Shown piece by piece: positions 33,468 through 46,144 of a stretch of DNA of 64,000 nt. Location: NCBI GenBank assembly GCA_028751875.1, contig CM054145.1:46587807-46651806 (forward strand), written 5' to 3'. Position 1 is the stretch's first letter, and every line of letters begins with the position of its first letter. Below the pieces are notes generated by a model. That model was given only the letters and a program-made list of their open reading frames with translations. It had not been told where the DNA came from and did no database searches. This DNA is from Rapana venosa. Lineage: Eukaryota > Mollusca > Gastropoda > Neogastropoda > Muricidae. Position numbers and translations under genes: made by a program.

Positions 33468-34339
33468 AAATATTGTTTGCTATGGATCTTATTGTTTTTT
33501 CTTTTGTTGTACATGTATGCTTCTTCAGATCTTTTGCTTTCATGATTACTGGTGTGTATTTGCATTGATACTGTTCATTTTCCCTGCATATGGGAAAGTG
33601 GTAGATGGGTTTTTGTTGTTTTTTTTGGGGGGAGAGAGAGAGCAGGGGTCTACCAGTTACGAGGAACCTTACAGTGGAAAACTGAAATTCATGACACATC
33701 TGTGATAGAGGCTTGCAGAGCTCATATTAATAGCACTGAAACTATCTACTGGATTCCTACTGAGTTGTCGCAGTTTGTATTTGTCAGTATAACTTCATGT
33801 CAGTCTGATCATAATTATGTAGATGGTTATGTCGACAATGGTGATTTGTCACGATTTTTGTCTAGCTACATGTACCACTAACATCATCCGTGACTCACAT
33901 TAATTTTAAGCTTTCATTTTGGACGGGAAAAGTGTTTTCCTCCTTTGTACAGGTGCAGTATGTGTGTGTGTGTGTAAAGCTATGTTGTATGTTCATTTAA
34001 AAAAAAAAATGTAATGGTTTGTAGCATTGTGCATTAACACCTAAAATTTGTTTGTTTGGGTTTTTTGTTGTTTTTTTTATTTGATGATGTGTAAATCTTT
34101 TGTGATATATATTTATTGTATAAACAGCAAAAAAAACAACAAAAAAACACACACAAAAATTCCTGTTTATTCCTTAAAGGACTGGTTATGGTCAAAACTG
34201 TATCTTGGGGGGGAACTGACAACTTTGATGTATTATGAATGAATATCGTATTTCGTTTTAAGTCTCTCTGTTGTGAAAAGTTTAGCTCTGCTATTGTTCA
34301 TCATATGTGTGTGCATTATGTACATATTTTCTGGGTGAC
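32491..34339. other. Intergenic, microsatellite-rich, no gene
   Basis: A long (TA)n lies at 32988-33054. (GAT)n tracts lie at 33123-33168 and 33435-33470, both followed by AAATATTGT(C/T)TGCTAT, so a segment of about 310 bp is locally repeated. No protein-coding signal is recognised. Confidence 0.6.
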
Positions 34340-34412
34340 AGCCCTGATATGGCCTCTTGTGGAAAGCAGGGCTGTAAACAACAGGATTGGATTGGATTGG
34401 ATTGGTAGAACT
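34340..34412 (-). repeat. Dispersed repeat R4 (ATTGTTGTTTATAGCCC type)
   Basis: GACAGCCCTGATATGGCC, CAGGGCTGTAAACAACA and (GGATT)n are the reverse complement of 59375-59440 and of a short piece at 61800-61850. Its class is unknown. Confidence 0.6.
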
Positions 34413-34554
34413 AGATGTTCAGGTGTATCGTTCCTTTTAGTTGAGTGGCTGGCCGTTGAGTGTGTAGAATGTCTGATTGTTAACCCTGGAGTTATTGGTC
34501 ACAGTCTTGGTGGCTGTTATTTAGTGTCCCTTTTCACAGTACAATGTAAGCAGT

Positions 34555-34557
<3 letters not shown>

Positions 34558-34611
<54 letters not shown>
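34558..34611 (+). repeat. (TA)n microsatellite
   Basis: This is an uninterrupted TA run adjoining the SINE head at 34617. Confidence 0.95.
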
Positions 34612-34614
<3 letters not shown>

Positions 34615-34616
34615 GA

Positions 34617-34912
34617 AAGTCTGGGATAGCTCAGTGGTCAGAGCACTCGCTTTTCCCCAACTAAAGTTAAGCAACGTCAAACGTGGTTACCAATTGGATG
34701 GGTGACCATTTGCGCACCTTGGCTTTAGTACAGTCCCCCAGTTCACCCAGCTGTAAATGGGTACCTGCATTCTTTAGGGTCAGGGAAGGTAAAACAGCGA
34801 GGGAGGGGAGATGGGCGCCACCCTCATTATGCTGGCCCCTAGAGAAGCTGAGGTCTCTGATGCCTCGCTTCTCTATGACCACATAAGTTATGGAGACACC
34901 TTTACCTTTTTG
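34617..34912 (+). repeat. SINE family C (tRNA A-box head + 5S rRNA-like segment)
   Basis: The A-box-like TAGCTCAGTGG is followed at 34664-34707 by AAGTTAAGCAACGTC, TGGTTACCAATTGGATGG and GTGACC. This is the order and wording of the 3' half of 5S rRNA (C-box region). The body is conserved with the copies at 32194 and 50540, and the tail is ACACCTTTACC. Confidence 0.85.
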
Positions 34913-36614
34913 TTCAAGTGTGTTAGCTCTAACAGGCCTCTGCTGGAAGCGGACGAGGCAATTGACGCAAACCTTCATCTTTAATCGAGCCACCAGACTG
35001 TCCCCAGATTCAACCCCGAAACTACACAGATTTCAGGGTGAAAGCGTAATGCTCCACCCTGTTTACAAGTACATACATGCTGGGTGTGTGAATTCAGGCA
35101 GATTTGTGGCTTCTTTTTTAAAAACAACAAAAAAACAAAACAACAACAAAAAACAAGTCTGGCTGATGTCATTTTAAAAACCAAAAAAAAAAAGAGTGTG
35201 TCTTGTTTGTCGTGCAGTGGTTGGAAAAAAAAACGTAGTGTGTGTGTGATGTGATAATGATAAATAGAATTTATATAGCGCTAAATCTTGTAAAACAAAC
35301 AAACCGATATGGTGGTAATGTCTTGAACCTCTAGGTCTGGGTCAGTTATTTCTCTTGTTTTTCCTTTGATTTGTTTGTTGGTTCGGTTTTGGTCGGTTTT
35401 CTTGCTTTTAGATAGCTTACATTAATAACTGGCAAAACATATGGTGTGGGCCAAGCTTGGTTTTAATTCCTTTTATTTACTTCTTTCTTTCTGTGTACGT
35501 ATTTTCATCTTGGGTTTGGGTGTATCATGCAAGTAAGAAATGCATGTCTGTGTCATGAAAATGGTGTGTACATTTTCATTGTTGTTTGCTTTTTAACTTC
35601 CTTTTTTCTTCGTATATATTGCACGTTTTTCGTTGCTTAGCTCACAGATATGAGTTTTTGATGACAACTGATTTGCTTTGCTGGTATACATGTGCTTTAT
35701 TTACTTTAGGTTTTTCTCTTTGATTATTTTTGTTAATGTGCTTTTTCCATGGAGTGCACATACACAGTGCTATCAAAATATCAGTTATGTACATATTGCG
35801 TTTGTATTTTTCAGCTTCCTTTTTATTCTTTTTTTCTTGCATTACTCTTTTGCTTACAAGTTTTCATTTAGTTATTCATTCATATATTTTAGATTTGCCT
35901 TTTGATTTGCAACTGCTTTAAAATCTTTGCTTTTCAGCTTTTGAAAACAGTGCATGAGATGTTACTCACCAGTGTAACTTAGGATTTGAGCTTAATCTCC
36001 TGTTGTCTTGTATTAGCCAGGATTTATACAATAGCCAGAAGCGAAATATGTAGGGCTGGATGGCTGGGGTCATACTGTAGAAAAGTGGAAGTTACGTTTA
36101 AAGTGCTATGGTGCCAGAATTCAATAGTAAAATGCGTACAAATAAAAGGTGAAAGTTGTGACAGTGGCAATATTTTAAGTGATGATGTAGATATGAAAAT
36201 AAGCTGAACTCACTGCAAAGTAAAATATGGAAGACTGGTTTAGCTGACAATTCATGAAAAAAAAGCAGCATGGCATGTAATGTCAGTTATGAACTTTAAA
36301 AAAAAAGGGCAAAATGGTGTATGGTGTAAGAGTTAATATGAACAACAACAACAACAACAAAAATGGCTCAAAAATGGCTAAGTGTGAAATAGAGAGATGG
36401 TTGAGCCGACGATGTAAATTGATAGTGTCAGTAACTGGTTTGGCATTCAGCAATTAATGCAAAAAACAAAAAAAAGAAGGTATGTATAGCTAGCTGTATT
36501 GGCACCTACTGTTAAAACGCAGAAAAGTTGTTAGGTTTAACCTATACCACAGAGTCAACATTTGGATTCTGCTTCTAGAGTAGAATTGAAGCTTATATTT
36601 AGTGTAGATAATTG

Positions 36615-36646
<32 letters not shown>

Positions 36647-37150
36647 GTGCGCGCGCATGCATGCGCGAGAGTTTGAAATAGTAAGAAAAACTTAAGATGA
36701 TTATCTCAGAATTTAGTAAGGAAAAATTGACTGCAAAAAAATTGTTGATAATGTCAGAATTTAGTGAGAATAGTCAACATAAAATATACCTTTTTGGTAA
36801 ATCTCAGAATTTATCAAGGAGAACAAAAAAAGAAGAAAAAATTGTTGATGATCTCAAGATTTTAGTGCTCAGAAAAGTCAACCGGAGAAAAAAATTCCTG
36901 AAACTTCGTGGATAAACTCAGAATTTAGTGAGGAAAGTAGGCACTGCTGCACGTTTTGTGGTTTGAGGGTGGGCTTTTGTTGTTGTTGTTGTTGAAGAAT
37001 TCAGGTAGAAAATGTAATCCAAATATTATTTGTCAGTTCACTGTCCTAATGTAGATCGTACATGTTGATGCCCAGTTGTAGAGTTAGTTGGGGTGTTCTT
37101 TGCAGCTTTGCTGGTGAGTGGTTTGTTAGCATTATGTGCAGATTGAAGAT
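34913..37150. other. Intergenic, no gene seen
   Basis: AT-rich sequence with a TATAGCGC core at 35250-35306, (CA)n at 36617-36645 and an internal series of ATCTCAGAATTTAGT phrases at 36700-36935 (about five diverged units). No coding is supported. Confidence 0.5.
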
Positions 37151-38880
37151 TTGAAAAAAAAAAAAATTCAAGTTTCAATCTTTGGTTGATGTGTTGAAAA
37201 GATCAACAACAACAAAATCATAAATAAAAATGAAATAAGAATGAAACAAAAGTTGTGCTGGTTTCAAATGGTTATTTGTTCTCATTGCCATGTCACTCCT
37301 CTCCTCTCCTCCCCTCTCCGGTTTGTGTTTGAAAAAGTTTTGGTTGTGGTTGTTTGTTTTGGGAAATCCTTTTTTTGGTTCTCTTTTTTTTAAAGAGAAA
37401 AAAAAAGAAAAAAATTGTTAATTAAATTTTTATTTAAAAAAAAACAAAAAAAAATTCCGAAACTTGTGAAAAACCAAAAAAAAAATTCAGGTTTTGATTT
37501 TTTTTTTGGGGTTTTTTAAAATTTCGGGAAAAAAACCAAAATTTATTTCTTTTCCCCTTTCCTTTAAACTTACATTGTCCCTTTTTATTGGGTTTCTTTC
37601 CTTTTTCTTTTTTTTGGGGCAATTGCAAAAATTTAAAAAAAAAAAAATCAATTTCAATTTTGGTTAGGGAAAAGACCCCAAAAACAAAGCAAAAAAAAAA
37701 GTTTGCAAAGGCGGCAAGGGTTTTTTGCCCTTGAGGAATTTCCCCCCCCCCCTCTGGGGGGTTTTGTGTGTGTGGGTTTTTCTACAACCCTTTTTTATTT
37801 TCTGTTTTTTTAAAAAAAGCGAATCTGAAAAAATTCAGTTTTTAATTTCCAAAAAACACTGAAAATTTTCCCTTGGGAAACCTAGGAAAAAAAAAAATAA
37901 AAATTGAACAGATTTAAAATTGGACACAACATTTTCTTTCCCTACTTTTTCCCCTTTTTTTGGGTTTCCCCCTTTGAGTTCCTTTCTCCTTTTATTGCCG
38001 GTAAAAGGAAAAAAGCCCCCCACCAAACTTCAATCTTCCTGTAGCCAACCCAACATTCCCCCCCCAAAAAACCCCCCCTTTTTTCCCCCCTTTTAGGGTT
38101 TGGAGTTTCCCCCCAAACCCCCCAAACAAACTTTTCCTTTTTCCCTACCCCCCCCTTTTCGGGTTTTTGTCCCTTCCCCCCCACAACCCTCCAAAAACCA
38201 AAGGGGGACAAATGGGTTCCAACCCACAAAAAGGGCCCCCTAAAGGAAAGGGGAAACCCGTATTCCACTAAATAAAAACCATTTGGCATTTAAAAAATAA
38301 AAATTTCAAACTCCTTTTTTCTTTAACAAAAAATTTTCCCCTTTTTTCACTTTTTTTCCCCTAAACCCCTATCTTTTTAGGGGATTTCCCCAAACAAAAA
38401 TTTTTTTACCACTGATTTTTTTTTTTCCCTTTAAAACCCCCCCCAAAGGAAAAACAAAACCAAAAAGGCCCCTAAATCCTATATTGCACCTAAAAATAAA
38501 CCTCATTTAAAAAAGAAGAATCCAATTTAACTAAAAAGGGGCCCAACCATTTAATTGGGACTGATAAATTTTAAACCCAAAAGAAAATTAAAAATAAAAT
38601 TTGCCAAAAAGATAAAAAACCCAAAGAAAAAGGAATTAATTTTTAAATTGGGAACCCTATTAACGTTTCTAAACAAGGTTAAAAACCCCAATGGATTAAT
38701 TTCATAAAATCCCCCCTTTTAATTACCAAAACCCACAAAAGAAAAACTACAAAAATTTGACCCATATAAAAAAACCCCCAACCATTGTCGAAAAATTTTT
38801 TTGGGTTAATTCGTCTAAAAAAATTAAAATAAATCCCCAAATTTAAAATCATTAAAAAAACCCCCCAACAAAAATTTCCC
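37151..38880. other. Low-quality, homopolymer-rich sequence
   Basis: Runs of A, T, C and G are abnormally frequent and G is nearly absent from long plus-strand stretches. The text resembles uncorrected single-read sequence. No gene can be called safely; short hints of a LINE endonuclease C-terminal part may begin near 38690. Confidence 0.55.
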
Positions 38881-40985
38881 ACGGCCACAAAACTAAAAAA
38901 AAACCAACTTTTCTAAAAAATTTGTGAAACTTTTCCCCTTTATCATTAGGTAACCCTCTTTTCCGGGAAAAAAACACAAAAACCCAAAACCTCCCAAAAT
39001 AAACAATTTTTTTGCAAATTTAAAAAACCATTTTTAAAAAATTTTTGAAAATTTAAATTATGATGTTAGAAATTTTGGATAACATTTTTAGGGTTTTCAA
39101 CAAATCCCCCACAAAAAACATTAGAACAAATACCCCCAAACCACCTTGGCTCACTAAGGAACTAAAGAACTCATTTTAAACCCTTTAAAAAAGAAAAAAA
39201 AATATTATAAGAGAAAAAAAATTTAAAGAAATGCCATAAACTCACAAAAGCGAGAAAAAAAAAATTTTTCCAAACTTACATCCACCAAAAAAAACTCAAA
39301 GACGTATGGCGACCCATAAATCAAATAACTAACAAACAAGCTCTTCCAAAACAAATGTAACAAAGACGTTACTGCTAAAAAAATTAACAACATTTCTTTA
39401 AGTCCTCAAAACTTTATAAAAAAAAAATCAAAGCCAAAAAACCAAATGAACTAAAACATACAAAAAGGAACATACTCCTTCAAAACTTCACTTTCCCATT
39501 TAGCTGTTTTTGAGGCTAGGGTTATCTAAATCCCTCAAACAACAAGAACGCGGGGTCTTGATGGAAAGACACAGAATATTAAGCATCACTCCATTACACA
39601 GACACCTAAATATATTTAACCTTTTCTTGAAAAAACCCTTTTCCCCCAATCCCTTCAAAACAGCTAAAGAACCCCATCTAAAAATCGGGGACACTTCAGA
39701 CCCTCAAACTATAGCCCAAATTTCCAAAATTTATCCTTTCCAAACCCTTGGAACAACTAAAAAACACATAGCCGTCTTTTAATACTCCAACTTAAAACAC
39801 CCTAATCTCGATTTAGACAAAACACTCATGTCAAACTGCCTGATTAGCCTCTAAAAACTGCTACAAACTTTAAATGAAAAATAAATTTTGTGGAACTATT
39901 GTAGATCTAAAAAAAGCTTTTGACAAAATTGACCACAACCTCCAAAAAGAAACAAAACCGTACCTTTTTCTCAAAAAAAAACCCTTTACAAGTACTTGCT
40001 TCCTATCTAAAAACGGGGAAAACAGGTGTCTCAATGGGCACAACACATCCACACAAAAGCCATCAATTAGGGAGACCACAAGGATCCTACTAACCTTTCC
40101 TTCTCACAAACATAAATGCCTACCTCTAAACATAAAAACCAAAATCAACTTTGGCGATGACACAACTATTCTTTCAGCCACAAAAACCCCATCTCCTAAA
40201 AAAGCATTACAAAAAAGTTTTGACACTATTAATGGACCGAACAAAACCCATATTCTATAAAACCCCCAAAAAACAAAATACATCTTACACCACTAGACAA
40301 AAGCGTCAAAATTTAAACCCACAAACTACTCCCAAAAAATTTAAAAAAGGGAAAGTAATTGAACAAACCCATCACCAAAAGGGTTTTTTAGGGTAAAAAT
40401 TTGATGAAATCTCAGTTGGTTCTCCCCAATATCTCAACTAGCAAATACATGTCCCAAAGAGTATCCCAACTTTCTAAAATAAAGCACTTTCTTGATTTTC
40501 TTTCAAGGAAACTTTTCTTCCAATTTTATATACAACCTAAATAGACTTCTTCTAAACCCAATGGGATTCTGCAAGGCAACCTATAAACCGTTACTGAGTC
40601 TTACAAACGTGCTCTCAAACTGCCCTTTTTAAAAAGACAAGCTTATAAAAAGCTGACAAAATACTAAATTAAATTTTCTCCCCTTACCCACACTAAAATA
40701 AACAAAGGAGTCATGATTTCAAGATCGACAAACTTTTCCACATACTTAAAAGACAAACCCCCCTAAACCAACCCAAAAATACTATAAAGCCCAGCCCCCA
40801 TTCCGAGAAAACTTATTCAAATCTAGTCTACTTCTCAGGGCCCCTTTCTGGGAACCCCTTCCCGATTCATTTTTAAAAACATCAACATAGCAATCTACAA
40901 AACTCAATTATCAACTCCTTTATACATCAACAAAAAAAACCACAGCCAACCTCAAAAAAAAGTTTCATACCTCCTTACCCACCTG
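38881..40985 (+). pseudogene. Corrupted non-LTR retrotransposon (LINE) with RT domain
   Basis: Frame-broken segments appear in LINE order. They are PWLTKELKNSF near 39145-39180, DVWRPINQITNKQALPKQM near 39300-39357, GLDG near 39555, FNLFLKKPFSPNPFKTAKEP near 39617-39676, GDTSDP near 39687-39706, FCGTIVDLKKAFDKIDHNL (RT motif A) near 39886-39945, LPLNIKTKINF near 40123-40155, a GDDTTILSA motif C (usual F/YADD changed) near 40153-40182, and a C-terminal SLxKRALKL-like part near 40600. Motif order and wording fit a Jockey/CR1-like LINE. One-base gains and losses every few codons make it unreadable as it stands. Confidence 0.75.
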
Positions 40986-41274
40986 CCCTTCCACCACCTA
41001 TCTCCCTTCCCTTTCCCTTTTCCCCGTATGTATGCAACTGTTTCCTCTCTCCTCTCCTCTCTCTCTCCTCTCTCCCCCTCCTCTCTCTCCTTCTCCTCTT
41101 CTCTCTCTCCCTTTCAAATTTTTATTGCTATTGAGAAGGAGTTTAGCAAGGTAACTTTTTTTTTTTTTTTTTATTTTTTTAAAAAAATTTTAAAAAAAGT
41201 TATTATTATTTTAATATATATTTTTTTACTATTTTTTTAACTACACTTTAGTTAAAAAATATACTACATAACAA
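40986..41274 (+). repeat. CT-rich tract and T/A-rich flank
   Basis: A (CTCTC)n tract lies at 41044-41112, followed by T-runs. It is the first of many CT tracts in the block up to 45.6 kb. Confidence 0.8.
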
Positions 41275-41432
41275 TAAATTTTAATCGTACGTTAAATGAA
41301 ATAGTGTTACAGGGTGATCTGCTGTTTGAAATGATATTCATATTTTTTTTCCATTTCTTTTTTTTTTTGTTTACAAAAAAAAACTTTTAAACTTTAAACC
41401 ACAACACACACACCCACCCCACTCTCATCATT

Positions 41433-41463
<31 letters not shown>

Positions 41464-44345
41464 TCCTTACTTACATTTTAAATGTTCATTTTATGACTTT
41501 TTGCATTTTTTTCTCCTTATTTTTTGAGTTATTGACTTGGGGGGTTTTTTTTTTTTTCATGGCTTCAATTGTACGAGTAATTCGAAAAGAATATTTAGGT
41601 GATCCTGTCTGTCTCGAAACAATATTTATATTTTCCTGAAACCCGCACACACACAAAAACACAACCCCACACCTCTCCTCCCTCTCTCCCTGACCTTATA
41701 TAATTGCTTTTTATCCCCCCCCCCCCCCCCCCCCCCCTTTTTCTCCCTCCTTATTTTTATTGTATATATAAAGGGTATTGAGTTTATTTTATTATCTGAC
41801 ATATAATCTGCATGAGTATAATCAAAATTGGTTTGACAGTGATGTGACTGTCTTGAGAAATTTATATTTTAGAGTTTTTCACTGAAACACACACTCCTCT
41901 CTCCTTCCTCTCTTCTCTCCTCTCTCTCTTCCTCTCTCTTCCCCTCTCTTCTCTTTTCTCTCTCTCTCATTACCTTAAGATCTGGCTGGTTGTGGGTTTT
42001 GTTTTTTTTTTTCTTTCTTTCTTTTTCCTTTTTTTATTGTGTGAGAGTATGGTTTTTGAGTTTTTTTTTATTTTTTTAATTATTTTAAATTTTAATTATA
42101 ATTTTTTTTTTAATTTTTTTATTATTTTTTTATAACAATTTTTTTTTCAATAATCAAAAAAAGTGTCAAAGGTACGGACTGTTTTTAGAATTTAATTTAG
42201 TACCACCTGAACACACCCCACCACCCCCACACACACACACCACAACAACACCACACACACACACACCACACACCTCTCCTTTTCTCTCTTTCTCTCCTCC
42301 CCTCTCTCCTTCCCCTCCTCTCTCTCTCTTTAAAGTGGCCTAAGACCGAATGCAATTAATTTATTCCTCTCTCTCCTCCCCTCCTTTTCTTCTCTCCTCT
42401 CTCTTCTCTCTCTCCTTCTCTCTTCTCTCTCTCTCTCTCTCTCTCTCTCCTTCTATTTATTGTGTATTCTAAAAAGGGATATTCAACTTTTTGTTTTCAT
42501 ATTATTTTGGACTTTTTGTCTGACTTGAGCCCAGTGAATCTCCATTTAATATCTTATTACCACTGTAACAAAAATGGACTATTTTACAAATAAAGGGGTC
42601 AATTTTATGACTATAAGTTTTGGTTCTCTCTCTCTCTCCCTCTCCTCTCTCCTTTCCCTCTCCTCTCTTCTCTCTCTCCCTCTCTCTCTCTCCCCTCCCC
42701 CTCTCCTCCTTCTCCTGTTTGTTATTTCGTGGTTTTACTTTTTTCTTTGGTAATTTGTTTTGGGTTTTTTTGCTTGTTTTTTTTGTTTTTTGTGCACGTG
42801 TGGTGTGTGTGTGTGTGTGTGGGAGTGGAAGGGGGAGGTCTATTTTTTTTTTTTTTTTAATTGTTTTTTTTTTTTGTTTGTTTGTTTTTTTTTTTTTTTT
42901 TGGCTTATGGGTTTTTTTTTCATTTGTTTGTTTTTTGTTGTTGTTTTTTTTTGTTTTTTGTTTTTTTATTTTAAGGGTGTTTTTGTCTGCTTTTTGGTTT
43001 TTTTGTCTTTTTTTGTGTGGTGGTGGTGGGGGGGGGGGGGGGGGGGGGGGTTTTGGGGTATGTTTTTGTCTTTTGCTCGCGGGGGGTTTTTTTTGTTTTT
43101 ATTTTTTTTGTTTTTTTTTCTTCTCTCTTTTCTTTAAAAAAAGTTTTTTTCCTTTGCTTTTTCTCTGAAAGTATGAGTACTGAGTGCATTTTTAATGTGA
43201 CCCCATGGGGGGGGATGGGTGTAAAAAAGAACATGAATACTTATTCTTATGCTGGAAAAAATATTTTTTTTCTATTACTTACAATTGTAGATGTTTTTTT
43301 TATACTTTTTTGGCTTTTCCCCCTTTATTTTATGTATGGTATTGCACTTATTTTAACCCCCACATTCAATTTGCAGGACATAATTAAAAAGTTTTGTTTG
43401 CGTGTGCATGTGAGTATTACATATTAGTATATCCCTGAAACACCCCCACCCCCCCCCAACACCCCACACACACCTCAAAAAAAACCAAAACAACACACAC
43501 ACACCACACACACACCACCACACACAAACAACACTCACTCACTCACCCCTCACCCCCTCATATTTTCTCCCTCAACGACTGTATAGTTTTTAAAATTTTT
43601 TCTTTTTTGTTTTTTGTTTTTTTGGGATGTATGGGTATTTAAAATTAATTTTTACATGACATATAATTTAAACGAGTATAATCAAAATGAGTGTTTGGAA
43701 AGGGGGTACGTTTTGGGGTTTATAATTGGGGATTATCTCTGAAATACACACACACACCCTGTCTTCTGTCTCGTCTCTCTCTCTCTCCTCACCTTTTATC
43801 GTCCTCTTATGTCATAGTATACCTATGAAGGATTCATATTTTTTATTTTCAATCTTTTTGGACTTGCCTCTGTACTTAAGTTTTTAATGATGCCCATTTC
43901 AATACTTATAATTAGTAAACAATATTTACCTTTTTACAAAGTGTAGGTTTATCTTTATGACTTTTTAAGTTTGGGTTTTGTTTATTTTTTTTTGGGTTTG
44001 TTGTCTTGTTTTTGTTGTTGTTTTTTTCGTTTTTCTCTTTTTTTTTCATCTTTTTTTGGTTTTTTTTTTTCTCTTTTTTGTTTTTTGTTTTGGGTTTTGG
44101 TTTTTTGGGGGGGGGGGGGGTGGGGTATTTTTTTGGATTTTCTTTTAATTGCTTGCTTTGGGGGGGGGGGGGGAGGTTTTTGGGGGGGGGGGAGGGTTTT
44201 TTGGGGGGAGCTGTTTTGAAAAGGGTTTTTTCCCCTTGTTTTTTTTGTGAGACGATAATATTGGGTTTTTATTATTTTAAATGTATCCCTAACGGCGGGG
44301 CTGGGGTAAAAAAGCACTGTTCTTATTCATTTTCCCAAAAAAAAA
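41275..44345 (+). repeat. Satellite-like block: repeated cores with CA, C and CT tracts
   Basis: A diverged core (GAGTATAATCAAAATTGG, then TTTGACAGTGATGTGACTG, then TTTATATTTT, then CTGAAACACAC) recurs near 41280, 41570, 41805, 42150 and 43677. It is each time followed by a CA tract and then C-runs or CT tracts. Two other segments also recur: 42505-42615 with 43850-43965 (TTTTGGACTT, then TATGAC), and 43170-43260 with 44255-44340. The order repeats, so this is an old multi-hundred-base tandem array. Run lengths look unreliable. Confidence 0.65.
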
Positions 44346-44494
44346 TTTTTTCATGTCATTGTCATTGTCCTCTCTCTCTCCTCCTCTTTCTCTCTCTCTC
44401 CTCTCCTCCCCCCCCCCCCTCTCTCTCTCTCTCCCTCTTCCCCCTCCCCTCTCTCTCCCCCCCTCCCTCCCCCCTCTCTCTCTCTCCCCTCTGG

Positions 44495-44590
44495 ATGGGG
44501 AAAGGAAGGTGGCAGGATGGGTTTAAATTTGCCCCAAAAAGTAAACCGTGAGGGTTTTGGTTCGATTCCCGGCCTCGCCCTTTCTGCACA
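44495..44590 (+). repeat. tRNA-like SINE head fragment
   Basis: GGTGGCAGGATGG is followed by GAGGGTTTTGGTTCGATTCC and CGGCCTCGCCC. The GGTTCGATTCC is a good B box. It is embedded between a CT tract and the CA block. There is no full cloverleaf, so it is not called a tRNA gene. Confidence 0.55.
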
Positions 44591-45650
44591 CACACACACA
44601 CACACACACACCACCCCAACCACACATACCAGCCCCCCCCCCCACAAAACACACACCCACACACACACACCACATACCCACACACGCACACACACACCAC
44701 ACACCCCATACACACACCACACACCAACACAAAACACCACCACACACACCAAACCCCACACACACCCACAACCCCCACCCAAAACACACACCACACCACA
44801 CACACACACCACACACACACACCCCCAACACCCCACCAACACCACTCACACCACACCAACACCACCACACACACACCACCACACCAAACACTTTCTTCAG
44901 GAAGACTTTGTGGTGTGGGCACTCAGAGATTTTTCTTGCCCCCCACTTTACACCACACGACACACAAACCCCCACCACCACATCACACACCACACCAAAA
45001 AACCACATCACACCACACCACACACACCACACACACACCACACCACATCCACACCACACACACACCCACACCCCACCCCACACCCACCACACACCACCAC
45101 CACCCACACACCACAACACACCACACCACACACACACACAAACCACACCACCACACACACACACCACACACACCCAAATCACACCACACAAACACACCAC
45201 CCCACATCACACAAACCACACCACCACATACACACCACCACACCCTTAACCAGAAACACTTTGGGGGTTGGGGACTCAGAGAGATTTTTGCCTCCCCCTT
45301 TACACACACATACACACACACACTCACACACACACATCACACACACAAACACACACACACACACCACATCACACACACACACACACACATCACACAACAC
45401 ACCACAACACATACACACACCACACACATCACATCACCACACACACACATCACATCAAACACACACACCAACACACACACAACCACACCCACACACACAC
45501 CACACACACACACACAACACACACCACACACACACACACAAACACACACAAACCATCCCCCACACACACACACCACACAACACACCACACACACACACAC
45601 ACACACACACACAACACACACACACACACACACCACACACACACACACAG
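44583..45650 (+). repeat. (CA)n/(CCA)n array with an embedded 60-bp core twice
   Basis: About 1.07 kb of ACACAC, ACCACA and related units. Two non-simple islands at 44890-44950 and 45247-45305 share CACTTT, GGGGACTCAGAGAGATTTTT or a close variant, and CCCCTTTACAC. They are about 355 bp apart, so the array has a higher-order period. Open frames of up to 390 residues here are repeat artefacts. Confidence 0.9.
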
Positions 45651-45801
45651 CGGCTGAAAAGACCAAAGTACCAAACAGTGCAAGGTTGAAAATCTTACCA
45701 TCTTTATTGAGAAGATTAGCAATATGACCGCAATCAAACAATAGCTTAGTGAATGGTGTAAAATATTTTGACATATTTAGGCAACACTAGACTACCATTG
45801 G

Positions 45802-45840
<39 letters not shown>

Positions 45841-46047
45841 GTCCAAATATGATGAAACACTAGTTATCCATATTTAAAAGCGCGCACAGACTTGATACTA
45901 ACAAAACCACACCTTTCTCATAGTTTCCTTGGATATAAAAATGAGCAAGAGATTGATTTAGAATATATTGAAAAAGAAAGCAAGCAATATCAAAATATTA
46001 ATATACGCCTGTATTCAGTCATGGGCAATCATTCGTGCATGTGCGTG

Positions 46048-46094
<47 letters not shown>

Positions 46095-46098
46095 ATCT

Positions 46099-46144
<46 letters not shown>

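Noticed and set aside
34660..34710. Possible 5S rRNA gene
   Set aside because: Only about 45 bases of the 3' half are present, within a SINE that has conserved unrelated flanks.
37942..38289. A 115-residue minus-strand frame (Gly/Lys-rich)
   Set aside because: It lies in the corrupted homopolymer-rich block and has no recognisable domain; frame length is not reliable there.
44517..45689. A 390-residue His/Thr-rich open frame
   Set aside because: It arises from a CA/CCA array, all frames on both strands are open over the same stretch, and there is no domain or splice support.
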